Shown here: positions 52,882 to 61,862 of the stretch, piece after piece
Layout: each line of letters starts with the position of its first letter
How positions within the stretch are numbered: the stretch's first letter is position 1
Origin: Paenibacillus ferrarius
Lineage (GTDB): Bacteria > Bacillota > Bacilli > Paenibacillales > NBRC-103111
Assembly (NCBI RefSeq): GCF_002027705.1
Contig: NZ_MBTG01000006.1
Coordinates: 62,001 to 126,000 of the forward strand
Direction: 5' to 3'
Length of the DNA: 64,000 bases
Notes under the pieces: model-generated
Seen by the model: the letters and a program-made list of their open reading frames with translations, nothing else
What the model was told of the DNA's origin: nothing
The model's database searches: none
Made by a program: the position numbers and the translations under genes

Positions 52882-54360
52882 TTACTTTGCTAAAGTGACA
52901 GATGCTCCTGGAGTCGCTGTCGCCCAGTTACCAATTGGAGCAACGGTATAAGCTGTACCTGGCACTAGCTGAGCATTATTCAGCAATGCGAATGTGCCTA
53001 CAGCTCCTTTACGCGAGGTCAACGTATACTCAGCTGTCAAAACCGTGCCATCTGCAGCGGTTAGACTCACTCGGCGAGAAACAAAAATCTCATCTTTCGG
53101 ATCTTCTGAAAGGGTAACGGCAACCGTCTTGGCATCTACCGCGGCTGCGGATTGAATAGTAAGCGGAGCAATTTCTTTGGCCGTAAAGGTTGGATTTGCT
53201 ATGGTTGCCCAGTCCGCTGAAACAGTGTAAGTCACGCCAGGTTTGAACGTTGCGCCATCTGGAAGTATAAATTTAGGTGCCTGTCTGCCATCCGTAGCTT
53301 GGGTGAAAAGCAGATAATTCGCAGTCATCGGGGCTCCGCCCTGAGGCGTGATTTGCACCTGACGGGTGCGCATAGATGAAAGAATTTGATACGTTGTTCC
53401 GTTATACTTGTTCGTCTCATCGACGATGAAAGCGCCAGGTCGGCTCTTGCTGTAAGCGGCAATGACATATCCATAGTCAGCAACACCGTCTGCAAGATGG
53501 GATTCCACTTCGAAAACATCATTGGTCACTTGGTCCGTGGATTTCAGGGCGATTTTCTCAGTGCTCGCTGTGAATGTTCCGGCAGGCTGACCTTTATAGG
53601 TTAGTGTGTAGGTTGTCCCTGCTTTTTGAGTCGGAACCGGAATAAGGTAAGTGGAAGTGGAGCCTGTTTTGAGTCGTGGAACGTTGCTGATCGCCAGGCC
53701 ATTGTCAAAAACAAAGTTTTTGGAAGCGGGCTCCAGCTCTAATTCAGCCGTCGGAATCGGCGCCGAGAAGGTAACTTGCAGCGTAATGGCATTCAATGCC
53801 TGCAGCTTGGTCACTTGAATTGGCGCTATTTGCTGCGCTTCAACAATCAAAAGAGCGGCTTGACCGCGAGTCACTTGACTGCCTGTGAGCGAAGCGAAGC
53901 TTGGCAGCTGCTGTACAGCTGTTTTTTCTACTTTTAACACGTTGACAATCCATTCGGACAGTTGGTCTGCAGAGACGGATTGGGTTGGTTGAAATTGTCC
54001 GTTAGTCCCTTTCATGATGCCAAGAGAGCTGAGCGAAACCGCATAATCATAAAACCAATCGGCTTTGGCAACATCTGTGAAGCTGTTAGCTGCTGCCGCA
54101 TTCAAATTCACATGAAACGCCAGAGAAATCATTTTAGCTAATTCTGCGCGAGTTACCGATTGATTGGGCTTGAAGGTATGGTTCTCGTAGCCAGAGATAA
54201 TTTGCTGCTGAGCTAATTGTTCAATCGCGGTCTGTATTTGAGCAGAGCTGGCGGAATCAGTGAAAGGACTGGCGGCAAATGCGTTAAACGGAACAATAGC
54301 GGACAAACCTACGGCGGCTGTAATGGTCAAAACGGCTAGTGCTTTTTTGTTGTTTTTCAT
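52882..54360 (-). CDS. SLH-domain surface protein
   Basis: A 492-residue secreted protein with a signal peptide (about 1-29, ending AFAAS) and N-terminal SLH domains (SPFTDSASSAQIQTAIEQLAQQQIISGYENHTFKPNQSVTRAE type, then SFTDVAKADWFYDYAVSLSSLGIMKG; a third is degenerate) that anchor it to the wall. The remaining 320 residues are beta-rich Ig-like units (ALNAITLQVTFSAPIPTAELE, TYTLTYKGQPAGTFTA), typical of S-layer accessory proteins. GGAGTG lies upstream of the ATG. Unlike the SLH protein at 14171, the anchor is N-terminal. Function unknown. Confidence 0.87.
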   Translation of the reverse strand: MKNNKKALAVLTITAAVGLSAIVPFNAFAASPFTDSASSAQIQTAIEQLAQQQIISGYENHTFKPNQSVTRAELAKMISLAFHVNLNAAAANSFTDVAKADWFYDYAVSLSSLGIMKGTNGQFQPTQSVSADQLSEWIVNVLKVEKTAVQQLPSFASLTGSQVTRGQAALLIVEAQQIAPIQVTKLQALNAITLQVTFSAPIPTAELELEPASKNFVFDNGLAISNVPRLKTGSTSTYLIPVPTQKAGTTYTLTYKGQPAGTFTASTEKIALKSTDQVTNDVFEVESHLADGVADYGYVIAAYSKSRPGAFIVDETNKYNGTTYQILSSMRTRQVQITPQGGAPMTANYLLFTQATDGRQAPKFILPDGATFKPGVTYTVSADWATIANPTFTAKEIAPLTIQSAAAVDAKTVAVTLSEDPKDEIFVSRRVSLTAADGTVLTAEYTLTSRKGAVGTFALLNNAQLVPGTAYTVAPIGNWATATPGASVTLAK

Positions 54361-54655
54361 CTATAACACTCCTATTCGATATTAAGTTTTGTTAGCGTGC
54401 TGTCGTCTACAAGAACAAGCTTACACGTCAGAGCATTACAATCGAATAAAAAATCAGGCATCCACATTACAAAATCGTAAAAATGAATGGTTGCAGTTTT
54501 ACACATGGAGAGACGAGGAGCTTCTTTTGCTGCATCTGCATTTTTACATTTTCACTTCCAAAGTAGAAAGATAAAGGCCCTACAACTGTCAAAGATGCGA
54601 GTGAGGGCTCAGATCTTTAACGGCTGTAAGGCCATTTTGAGGATGAATATGGAAA

Positions 54656-55282
54656 TTAACTAGCGAAAGTATCTCGCTTGCTGTCTTGTTGAATGATGCT
54701 GTGTGAAGAGGAACCCGTGAGTCTTTGCGGCGGAAAGATCTGACGAACAGAAGCTACAATAAACGCGGCCACTGCGGCTTTGATCGCATCGCCAATTAGG
54801 AAAGGATAGCAGCCTTGTACCATTGCTGTAGCAAACGTATAGGCAGGAACTTTGTACATCAGCCAAGGAACTCCGGCAAGGTAGAGCAGTAAAGAACCGA
54901 ATATTTCAAGAACAAGGAAAGTAGAAATGAATCCTATTACACCGTTTTTCACGCGAATACGAGGTAAAATTAGACCAATTAATAGAGCTGAGAAAGGCCA
55001 GATCATGATAAAGCCTCCAGTGGGACCAAGGACAATGCCAATTCCGCCACTCCCATGCAGCATAGGGAAGCCAAGCGCAGTAAGGACTACGACGAGAGCC
55101 ATACTAAGAAAGCCGTATCTGGCGCCCAATAAACCACCGGCTAGCATAACGGCTAGCGTTTGCAAGGTAATTGGTACAGGGGAGACTGGGAGTGAGATTT
55201 TGAAAAAGCTGAATAAGACGAGAAAAGCTGCAAAAAGTGCACTGAAAATAACGCCGCGCAAAGTAAGTTTCATATTGTTCAT
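54656..55282 (-). CDS. bioY: BioY, biotin-binding S component of an ECF transporter
   Basis: A 208-residue membrane protein with six predicted helices and the BioY signature region SLPVSPVPITLQTLAVMLAGGLLGARYGFLSM, plus GPTGGFIMIWPFSALLIG. It captures biotin and needs an ECF ATPase/T module. I chose the ATG at 55282 (CAGGAGCG upstream) rather than an in-frame start at 55390, which would place translation across the BirA operator. It is divergent from the ECF genes at 55398. A BirA-type operator lies about 30 bases upstream. Confidence 0.93.
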   Translation of the reverse strand: MNNMKLTLRGVIFSALFAAFLVLFSFFKISLPVSPVPITLQTLAVMLAGGLLGARYGFLSMALVVVLTALGFPMLHGSGGIGIVLGPTGGFIMIWPFSALLIGLILPRIRVKNGVIGFISTFLVLEIFGSLLLYLAGVPWLMYKVPAYTFATAMVQGCYPFLIGDAIKAAVAAFIVASVRQIFPPQRLTGSSSHSIIQQDSKRDTFAS

Positions 55283-55310
55283 CGCTCCTGTTTCTGTTAT
55301 TGTTAGGTTA

Positions 55311-55343
55311 TTGTCAACCTTATGTATTTGCGTTAGTTTACAA
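55311..55343. promoter_or_regulatory. BirA-type biotin operator between bioY and the ECF genes
   Basis: On the bioY strand the half sites TTGTAAACT and GGTTGACAA are separated by 15 bases, matching the known BirA operator layout (TTGTAAACC, 14-16 bases, GGTTAACAA). A TACATA -10-like hexamer lies between the half sites. Position and symmetry allow control of both divergent units. Confidence 0.8.
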
Positions 55344-55397
55344 TCAACAATCAGATAATAGCATATCTTTTGGGAAAGTGGAAGGAACAATTTATAT

Positions 55398-56237
55398 ATG
55401 TCAAAAAGAGAGATTTTAGCTTCATTACAGCAAGCTTCGGTTGTTTATCGAACAGAATCGGGAGAAGGCCGGCGTGTATGGTCCGACGTTACTATGGACA
55501 TTTGCAAGGGAGATTGGATCGTAGTTATAGGTCCAAACGGCAGCGGCAAGAGCACTTTAGCCAGTGTACTGCTAGGGTTATGTTCGCTATCCAGCGGCGG
55601 GATGGAGCATCGTCAGAAGTCTCTCGTCACCCGAGGTGTGCTGCAAATTCCAGACGCACAATTCGTAGGAGACACGATTAGGGAAGAGCTGGACTATGTG
55701 CTGCCCCAGCGGAAATTCGAGGCAGAATCGCTTGCTGCATGGTATGCAGAAACGTTGTCGGCTGTTGGATTAACACTCCCTATCGAGCGATCGTTGAATA
55801 CGCTGTCCGGCGGACAAAAGCAGCTGGTGAATCTAGCGGCAGCACTTGCCGTGCAACCTGAGCTTCTTATCTTGGATGAACCTACAGCTATGTTGGATCC
55901 GGCAGCAAGGAAAGAAGTAAGACAAGCTGTAAGAGAAGCTTATCAGCGAGGGACTACGGTGGTGTGGATTACGCATCGTTTGGAAGAAGTGGCGGATGCT
56001 ACGCGGGTCATTGGTTTCGGCGAAGGCCGGATATCGTTTGAGGGGGAGCCGAGGGCATTTTTTTATGGCGAAAATGGGTACGATCTTCCCGTTGTGACAC
56101 CTTGCATGGAGCTCGGGCTCGATGCGCCTTATGTCATTAAGACAGCGATAGGTCTCTTGCAGCAAGGATGCCGCTTGGGATTGCTCCCTCTTAGCATGGA
56201 AGAACTAGCTGAGGCGGTGGCATCATCATGGGCCTAA
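55398..56237 (+). CDS. ECF transporter ATP-binding protein
   Basis: A 279-residue ABC ATPase of an energy-coupling factor transporter. Walker A GPNGSGKST is at 45-53, signature LSGGQ at 136-140, Walker B LLILDEP at about 156-162, and the switch His is in ITHR. Its last 10 bases overlap the next gene. It is divergent from bioY across a BirA operator, so a biotin role is well supported, although ECF modules can also be shared by several S components. The ATG at 55398 lacks a strong ribosome site. Confidence 0.9.
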   Translation: MSKREILASLQQASVVYRTESGEGRRVWSDVTMDICKGDWIVVIGPNGSGKSTLASVLLGLCSLSSGGMEHRQKSLVTRGVLQIPDAQFVGDTIREELDYVLPQRKFEAESLAAWYAETLSAVGLTLPIERSLNTLSGGQKQLVNLAAALAVQPELLILDEPTAMLDPAARKEVRQAVREAYQRGTTVVWITHRLEEVADATRVIGFGEGRISFEGEPRAFFYGENGYDLPVVTPCMELGLDAPYVIKTAIGLLQQGCRLGLLPLSMEELAEAVASSWA

Positions 56238-57895
56238 AGCTCACGGATATTCGGGTGCAAGCTCCCGATGACCCCAGCAATGATCTATTGAAGGACATCC
56301 AATTTGATCTGGCTGATGGATCGGTTACGGTGTTGATCGGACATACAGGATCAGGAAAATCAACACTTTTGCAAGTTATGGCGGGTATCCTTGAGCCTAC
56401 TGCAGGAGAAATTACGCTAGATCAGCAGCCTTTGTGGCAAAAAAGGAAAGTCAACCAAGCTCAGCTGCTTCGGCTGGGCTTGACGTTCCAATTCCCTGAG
56501 CAGCAATTGTTCGCACGCAGCATTCGTCAAGAATTTGCTTACTCCCTGCGTCCTTATAAGCTGGAGAAGGCAGAACGAGAGCGCCGTATGACTGCGGCAT
56601 GTGCCGACCTCGATCCGCATGGCGTCTTCGTCATGGATAGGTCGCCTTTTGCGCTGAGCGGCGGCGAGCAGCGCCGGCTCGCGCTCGCCACAACTTTCGC
56701 CACAGGGCCGGACTGGCTCCTCATGGATGAGCCAACCGCCGGCCTTGAGGCGGCGGCCGTCCGCGAATTGCTGCGCCTTATTCGCGAGCGGGAGCGTGGC
56801 GGCTTCGTCATCGCCACCCACGATCTGGACACGTTCCTGCCGTTGGCAGACCGTGTCCTCGTGCTAGACCGCGGCGAGCTCGTCTTCGACGGCACGCCGG
56901 AAGCCTTGTGCCGCGCGCCGGAGCTGCTGACGCGCGCGGGAGTCGGCCTCCCGAGCTGCGCGGAGGCCGCGGCCGCGATGGCGCGCTATGGCATCGCCGT
57001 CGCGCCAGACCTGCTTACGCCGGCGCTTGCTGTGCCGGCGATCGTCGCGGCGCTGCGCGAACGCGGCAGCATTGCTCCGGCGCCGCGCGCGGCAGCGCCG
57101 AGCTCAGCGGCCACGCGCGAAGCGAGCGTGGCTTCGCCGCCGCCTCAGGCCGCGTGGCTGCGGGTCGACCCGCGCGCGAAGTGGCTGCTCTACCTGCTGC
57201 TCGTCATCGGCACGATGCAGCAGCAGCAGTGGAGCGGCCTCGCGGCAGCAGGCCTGCTCCTCGGCTTCGCCTTTCTCGGCCTGCCGCGTGCGTTGCTTCG
57301 CGGCAGCTGGAAGATCGCGGTGCCATTTCTGATCTTTATGGCACTTTCGATCCTGCTGGCCGGAATGGATTGGACCACGCCAGAGGGACAGTTCCGCCTG
57401 GGCTACTCTATGGAGCGCGGCTGGAGCACAGCATTTACCGTGACCCGGTTGTTTCTGGTCATTTTGGACGGCTACTGGTTAGCGGTGACGACACCATACG
57501 GACAGCTCGTCGAAGGGCTGAATTGGGCCTTGAGATATTTCGGCAAAATGAAGCTCCCCGTCGCCTCCTTCTCCTTAGCCGTGTCGGTTATGTTTCGCTT
57601 CATACCGATGATACTGCGGGAATGGCAGCGATTCTCAGCCATCGTCCGAGCGCGGGGCAAAGCCGCCATTCGCCCGGGTACGGTAAGATCGCGGGATATC
57701 CCAGCGCTCGTTGTTCCTTTGCTGCTCGCCATGTTTCACAATGCGGAGCAGCTGACGGTTGCTATGGAAATGAAGCAAATCGACGGAAACAAGCTGCTTC
57801 TGAAGAAAAGCACGCTGAGCTGGAAGCGCAGAGATAGCTTCTGTGTCGTTCTGGGCGTTGTTGGTTTTGGACTTCTTATTTTGGTCCGTCAATAG
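56228..57895 (+). CDS. Fused ECF ATPase and EcfT transmembrane protein
   Basis: A 555-residue single polypeptide. Residues 1-275 are an ECF ATPase (Walker A GHTGSGKS at 38-45, LSGGE at 143-147, Walker B LLMDEP at 164-169, ATHD His198). A low-complexity Ala/Pro/Ser linker (about 283-307) leads into an EcfT/CbiQ domain (about 308-555) with several helices and the coupling motifs ending in RARG (VRARGKAA) and the TVAMEM region. In most ECF systems these are two genes. The reading frame is open throughout, so it is a real in-frame fusion or a precise sequencing join. The DNA from about 56640 to 57330 is markedly GC-rich. Confidence 0.88.
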   Translation: MGLKLTDIRVQAPDDPSNDLLKDIQFDLADGSVTVLIGHTGSGKSTLLQVMAGILEPTAGEITLDQQPLWQKRKVNQAQLLRLGLTFQFPEQQLFARSIRQEFAYSLRPYKLEKAERERRMTAACADLDPHGVFVMDRSPFALSGGEQRRLALATTFATGPDWLLMDEPTAGLEAAAVRELLRLIRERERGGFVIATHDLDTFLPLADRVLVLDRGELVFDGTPEALCRAPELLTRAGVGLPSCAEAAAAMARYGIAVAPDLLTPALAVPAIVAALRERGSIAPAPRAAAPSSAATREASVASPPPQAAWLRVDPRAKWLLYLLLVIGTMQQQQWSGLAAAGLLLGFAFLGLPRALLRGSWKIAVPFLIFMALSILLAGMDWTTPEGQFRLGYSMERGWSTAFTVTRLFLVILDGYWLAVTTPYGQLVEGLNWALRYFGKMKLPVASFSLAVSVMFRFIPMILREWQRFSAIVRARGKAAIRPGTVRSRDIPALVVPLLLAMFHNAEQLTVAMEMKQIDGNKLLLKKSTLSWKRRDSFCVVLGVVGFGLLILVRQ

Positions 57896-58142
57896 GTGGG
57901 ACTGATGCTGAGGCAGGGTAAGGCATGGAATGCGTGGAATGCGTGGGGATGATGCATGTATGTATGGGTAGCGGAAATGCAAAGTAAGACAAGGCGTGAA
58001 GTTCGTGGAATGGAGTTGGAGGGGCGGGTCCAGCATAGAAGGGCACGTGAGAGCATGAAATCGGCTGCTAGAGCGATGTGCAAAGCAGTGAATTATTGGA
58101 GGATGGAGATTCCTCGGATCCTACTAGCGCCGAAGCTGAAAC
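57896..58142. other. Gene-free spacer after the ECF genes
   Basis: Low-complexity GGTGG/ATGCGTGG text with no gene, terminator or promoter that I can support. Confidence 0.4.
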
Positions 58143-58317
58143 GGAACTACGATACGCTATTTCCGAGAAAAATGGCAAATTAGACTCGAAACGGAACTAC
58201 GATACGCTATTTGTCCCCAAAAGCTCAATTTGAGTTAAAAACGAAGCAAATAGCGTACCGTAGTTCCACTTGCAGAGAAAAAGTCGCTATTTTGCCCAAA
58301 TAGCGCCCTCTAGTTCC
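58143..58317. repeat. Four-motif 50-bp-phased palindromic element, copy 2
   Basis: Forward motifs GGAACTACGATACGCTATTT start at 58143 and 58193. Inverted motifs (AAATAGCG...TAGTTCC) run 58247-58267 and 58297-58317. Spacings are 50, 54 and 50 bp. The two forward copies are identical over 20 bases. Same layout as 35800-35973. A GGGG/CCCC hairpin (about 58389-58422) follows but is not T-tailed. Confidence 0.88.
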
Positions 58318-58656
58318 GTTTCACTTGAAACGACCGTCGTTTCTCGTCTACCAGCGTGCAAAATGGCATATTTACAGGAGAAATTTCATCAGAAGGGGAT
58401 AACCCCCTTGAAATCTGATATCTTGTAAGACAGTACCAGTACTCTTAGCCGTACAATGTCATCCTACTAGCCAATTCTGCTTGCTCCTCGCTCACTCGTG
58501 CCAAGCGCTATCTTCTTCCACTATCCTCATATTGCGTCATCCATCACGATCCTTCCTCATCGCCCGCCTGTCAGCGTATTTTCTAGCTCCCATCCTTCTA
58601 CATCCTCATTCATCACCTGGCTCATTCCAGTTCACTCCTCGTCCCCAACCCCACCA

Positions 58657-58935
58657 TTTGTCTAACTGCCCAACAGCTTTATACACTCGACAGACACCTC
58701 ATAAGCACTCCTCATCCCAAACTCATAATTTGTCTAACATGCCCAAGCTTTGCACGCTCCACACCTCACAAGCACTCCGCATCCCAAGCTCATAATTTGT
58801 CTAACATGCCCAAGCTTTGCACACTCCACACCTCACAAGCACACCTCATCCAACCCCACCATTTATCGAACTCTCCCAAACTTTACACACTCGACACCTC
58901 ACAAGCACTCCCCATCCCAACCCCATCATTTATCC
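58657..58935. repeat. 66-67 bp tandem minisatellite
   Basis: About four pyrimidine-rich units with CTCATAATTTGTCTAACATG and CACTCCACACCTCACAAGCA blocks, phased at about 58724, 58791 and 58857. Period changes between 66 and 67, so the several open frames are accidental. Confidence 0.82.
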
Positions 58936-58973
58936 ATCTCCATTCCCTTTGTGCTCCCCCTAAACAAGTCATG

Positions 58974-59002
58974 TTGAGACTAAGAGCCTCGTATACTATA
59001 CT
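58974..59002 (+). promoter_or_regulatory. Sigma-A-type promoter of the EcsC gene
   Basis: TTGAGA and TATACT are separated by exactly 17 bases, 30 bases upstream of the start codon at 59032. Confidence 0.65.
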
Positions 59003-59031
59003 TTGATTAAGAATATGGACGGCGGTGAACT

Positions 59032-59802
59032 ATGGAAGCGGAATACACCTTATATGAGCAGCAAATGGCAAGACAACTGAAACGCTGGGAAATCAGGCAG
59101 CAGATAACTCCGAATTTCGTGGAGAGGGCTTCCAAATCGGTCCAAACCGGGATTAATAATCTGATCCCCGACAAGGTTCACAAAACGATAACGGCAACGG
59201 TCAAAGGCATCATCCAAACGACCTTATTCGGCATCAATTATATTCCGGCGCAAGAGCCGCTCTATGATGTTTCTTTAGCAGACAGGGATGCGAAGGCAGA
59301 AGAGCTGTTATCTCTTTATAAAAAGATTGCCGCAGCCGAAGGCGCAGGGGCGGGAGCGGGAGGCATTCTGCTTGGACTCGCCGATTTTCCCATTTTGCTC
59401 GGCATTAAATTGAAATTTCTTTTCGAGCTTGCTCACGTGTACGGCTACTCGACCAAGGACTATAGGGAGCGTTTGTTTATTCTCTACGTTTTTCAGTTGG
59501 CCTTCTCGAGCCCGAAGAAGAAAACCGAATTGCTTAAAACGATCAAGAATTGGCATGTGATTTCGGATTCCTTTCCGCCTGCAGCAGCTTATTTGGATCA
59601 AGTAGATTGGCAGCAGCTGCAACAGGAATATCGGGATACGATTGATTTTCGCAAAATGCTGCAACTTATTCCCGGAATTGGCGCCGTTGTGGGGGCGTGG
59701 GCGAACTTTGGTTTGCTGGAGGAGTTGGGTGTGGCAGGGATGAATTGTTTTCGGCTGCGCAGGCTGCAGGATAAGGTAAACACCGGAAGCAAAGAACAGT
59801 AA
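59032..59802 (+). CDS. EcsC-family protein
   Basis: A 256-residue protein with the EcsC-type hydrophobic, Gly-rich core GAGAGAGGILLGLADFPILLGIKLKFLFELAHVYGY (about residues 103-140) and a second Gly-rich hydrophobic stretch near 215-235. Family members are encoded next to EcsAB transporters in bacilli, but here no Ecs ABC gene is nearby, and the role is unknown. The ATG at 59032 has GGCGGTG upstream and a good promoter at 58974. A 22-bp minisatellite follows. Confidence 0.85.
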   Translation: MEAEYTLYEQQMARQLKRWEIRQQITPNFVERASKSVQTGINNLIPDKVHKTITATVKGIIQTTLFGINYIPAQEPLYDVSLADRDAKAEELLSLYKKIAAAEGAGAGAGGILLGLADFPILLGIKLKFLFELAHVYGYSTKDYRERLFILYVFQLAFSSPKKKTELLKTIKNWHVISDSFPPAAAYLDQVDWQQLQQEYRDTIDFRKMLQLIPGIGAVVGAWANFGLLEELGVAGMNCFRLRRLQDKVNTGSKEQ

Positions 59803-59942
59803 GAGGGAAACCTCGATGTTTTTTGCTATGCCCGCAGTCCCGCGCCGGCAGTTCCGCACCAGCACTTCACCAGCACGATCGTGCCTTACTCTTCCTCGCC
59901 TAACCTTTCTCACGGTAATCCTAATGCCTTTTCTCCTCCAAG

Positions 59943-60262
59943 CCGTGCATCTTCGCCCTCCAAGCCGTGCATCTTCGCCCTCCAAGCCGTGCATCTTCGT
60001 CCTTCAAGCCGTGCATCTTCGCCCTCCAAGCCGTGCATCTTCGCCCTTCATGCCGTGCCCCTTCGTCCTTCATGCCATGCCCCTTCGTCCTTCATGCCAT
60101 GCCCCTTCGTCCTTCATACCGTGCCCCTTCGTCCTCCAAGCCGTGCATCTTCGCCCTCCAAGCCGTGCATCTTCGCCCTCCAAGCCGTGCCTTTTCGCCC
60201 TCCAAGCCGTGCATCTTCGCCCTCCAAGCCGTGCATCTTCGTCCTCCAAGCCGTCCCCTTCA
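59943..60262. repeat. 22-bp tandem minisatellite, about 14 units
   Basis: The unit CCGTGCATCTTCGCCCTCCA plus 2 bases repeats every 22 bp from 59943, with a variant block (CCGTGCCCCTTCGTCCTTCA) in the middle. Because 22 is not a multiple of 3, all three plus frames are open and encode shifted versions of the same peptide text. I therefore treat the long open frames at 59816-60388 as repeat artefacts. Confidence 0.93.
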
Positions 60263-60597
60263 TCCACCCTTCATCCTTCGTCCCCCTCATCCTTGTTCTT
60301 AATCATCCAGCCCCTTCTCTCTTGCTATCATCAACCCTTCACTTCTTCCCTCGCTCTTAAAAACCGCCACCTCCCAATCTCTAAATAATCTACCTCTAGC
60401 CTCTAAATGCCCTTACTTTGCTTATGTGTAATCAAGACCACGGAAGACTCATATGATAAGGAGAGAGCCAAACCGCCTCAACACCCTGATCTAGAATGTG
60501 ATTATTTTCACATACTTTTCTTTCTCGGTTTGGTCATCAGATTTTACCGCGATTCATTAGATCATACAGAGATTCATCGGAGGAGAGGATGGTTTAG
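60263..60597. other. Gene-free spacer before the dehydrogenase
   Basis: Pyrimidine-rich DNA with no RNA gene or terminator I can support. It ends in the AGGAGAGGATGG ribosome site of the next gene. Confidence 0.4.
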
Positions 60598-61827
60598 ATG
60601 AAACCAGCGAAAGTGGTTATTCTGGGTGCCGGGTATGGCGGGATTGTTACCGCGATCAGGCTGCAAAAACTGATCAGAGCCGAAGAAGTGAAGGTCACTT
60701 TGGTAAATAAGCACGATTATCATTACATGACGACGCATTTGCATATGCCGGCTGCTGGAACCGATCATCATGAGAATGCCCGTGTTGCGATAAGTGAGCT
60801 TATAAATGAGCGGAAAATTCACTTCGTGAAATCGACGGTACAGCAAATTTTGCCTGAGGAGAAGAAGGTCATACTGGCTGATGAAACGCTCACCTACGAT
60901 TACTTGGTTGTGGGCTTGGGCAGTGAGACCGAGACATTCGGCATCCCCGGCTTGCGGGAGCATGCGATGTCAATTAACAGCATTAATAGTGTACGATTCA
61001 TTCGTCAGCATATCGAGTATATGTTTGCCAAATATAAGCTAACTTCCAAGCATAAGGAGTACCTGACTTTTGTTGTGGGAGGCGCAGGTTTTACGGGTAC
61101 GGAGTTTGTTGGAGAATTAGCTGATCGCCTTCCGGTACTTTGCAGGACTTATGATGTGGATCCCGCCCTTGTGCAAATTATTAATGTGGAAGCCTCGCCT
61201 ACGGCTCTGCCCCCGGGCTTGCCGCACGACCTGGTGGAATACGGCATGGAAGTCATGCGCCGCAAAGGGGTCCAGTATAAACTTTCTACCGCGATCAAGG
61301 CTTGCGAGTCGGACGGTGTGCTGTTAGGAGACGGGCAATTTATTCCTGCGGGAACGATTATTTGGTCGGGAGGCGTTCGTGGCAATTCTTTGCTTCAGCA
61401 GGCCGGATTTGATGTGCAGCGCGGTCGTGTTCGAGTGGATGACTACTTGCGCTCCTTCCAGTATCCCGACGTGTTTATTACGGGTGATTGCTCTATTGTT
61501 ATGAGCCCGGAAGGAATGCCTTATCCGGCCAACGCCCAAATTGCGGTCCAGCAGGGCTGCAATACAGCCCGAAATTTACTTTATACCTTGCGAGGAAAGC
61601 CGCTGCGACCTTTTGCTTATGATTACAAGGGGACGGTAGCTTCGTTAGGCAGGGGGGAAGCCGTAGGCATTCTGAAAGTGAAGAAGGTGAAAGGGAAATT
61701 CGCTGCTTTGATCAAAAAAGTGATTGATGCTCGCTATTTATTTCTGATTGGCGGCATTCCCTTGGTGTGGAGAAAAATGATTTTCAAACAAAAAATAACG
61801 ACACGCAATCATCATGTCAGAAGTTAA
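60598..61827 (+). CDS. Type II NADH dehydrogenase-like FAD oxidoreductase
   Basis: A 409-residue flavoprotein. The N-terminal FAD-binding motif VVILGAGYGGIV (Gly10-Gly15) is followed by the second nucleotide-binding region VVGGAGFTGTEFVGELAD, and by FITGDCSI near residue 299, typical of NDH-2 enzymes that pass electrons from NADH to quinone at the membrane. No transmembrane helix is visible, as expected for this family, whose members bind the membrane by a C-terminal helix. AGGAGAGG lies upstream of the ATG. It could also be a sulfide:quinone-like reductase, but the cysteine pair of that family is not seen. Confidence 0.88.
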   Translation: MKPAKVVILGAGYGGIVTAIRLQKLIRAEEVKVTLVNKHDYHYMTTHLHMPAAGTDHHENARVAISELINERKIHFVKSTVQQILPEEKKVILADETLTYDYLVVGLGSETETFGIPGLREHAMSINSINSVRFIRQHIEYMFAKYKLTSKHKEYLTFVVGGAGFTGTEFVGELADRLPVLCRTYDVDPALVQIINVEASPTALPPGLPHDLVEYGMEVMRRKGVQYKLSTAIKACESDGVLLGDGQFIPAGTIIWSGGVRGNSLLQQAGFDVQRGRVRVDDYLRSFQYPDVFITGDCSIVMSPEGMPYPANAQIAVQQGCNTARNLLYTLRGKPLRPFAYDYKGTVASLGRGEAVGILKVKKVKGKFAALIKKVIDARYLFLIGGIPLVWRKMIFKQKITTRNHHVRS

Positions 61828-61831
61828 TGTC

Positions 61832-61862
61832 AAAAAAGCTGCCGCTGAGGTAGCTTTTTTTT
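61832..61862 (+). terminator. Rho-independent terminator after the dehydrogenase
   Basis: AAAAAAGCTGCC / GGTAGCTTTTTT with a 5-nt loop and one wobble pair, followed by more T. Confidence 0.88.

Noticed and set aside
55283..55390. N-terminal extension of BioY to 55390
   Set aside because: It would run through the BirA operator, lacks a ribosome site, and adds residues not typical of BioY; ATG at 55282 has CAGGAGCG.
56908..57837. A 309-codon frame inside the ATPase-EcfT fusion gene
   Set aside because: It is an alternative frame produced by the high GC content; text is Arg/Ala-rich without a domain, while the fusion frame has clear motifs.
59816..60388. Three overlapping open frames of 111-190 codons
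   Set aside because: They arise from the 22-bp tandem repeat, which is stop-free in every frame; no ribosome site or recognisable domain.
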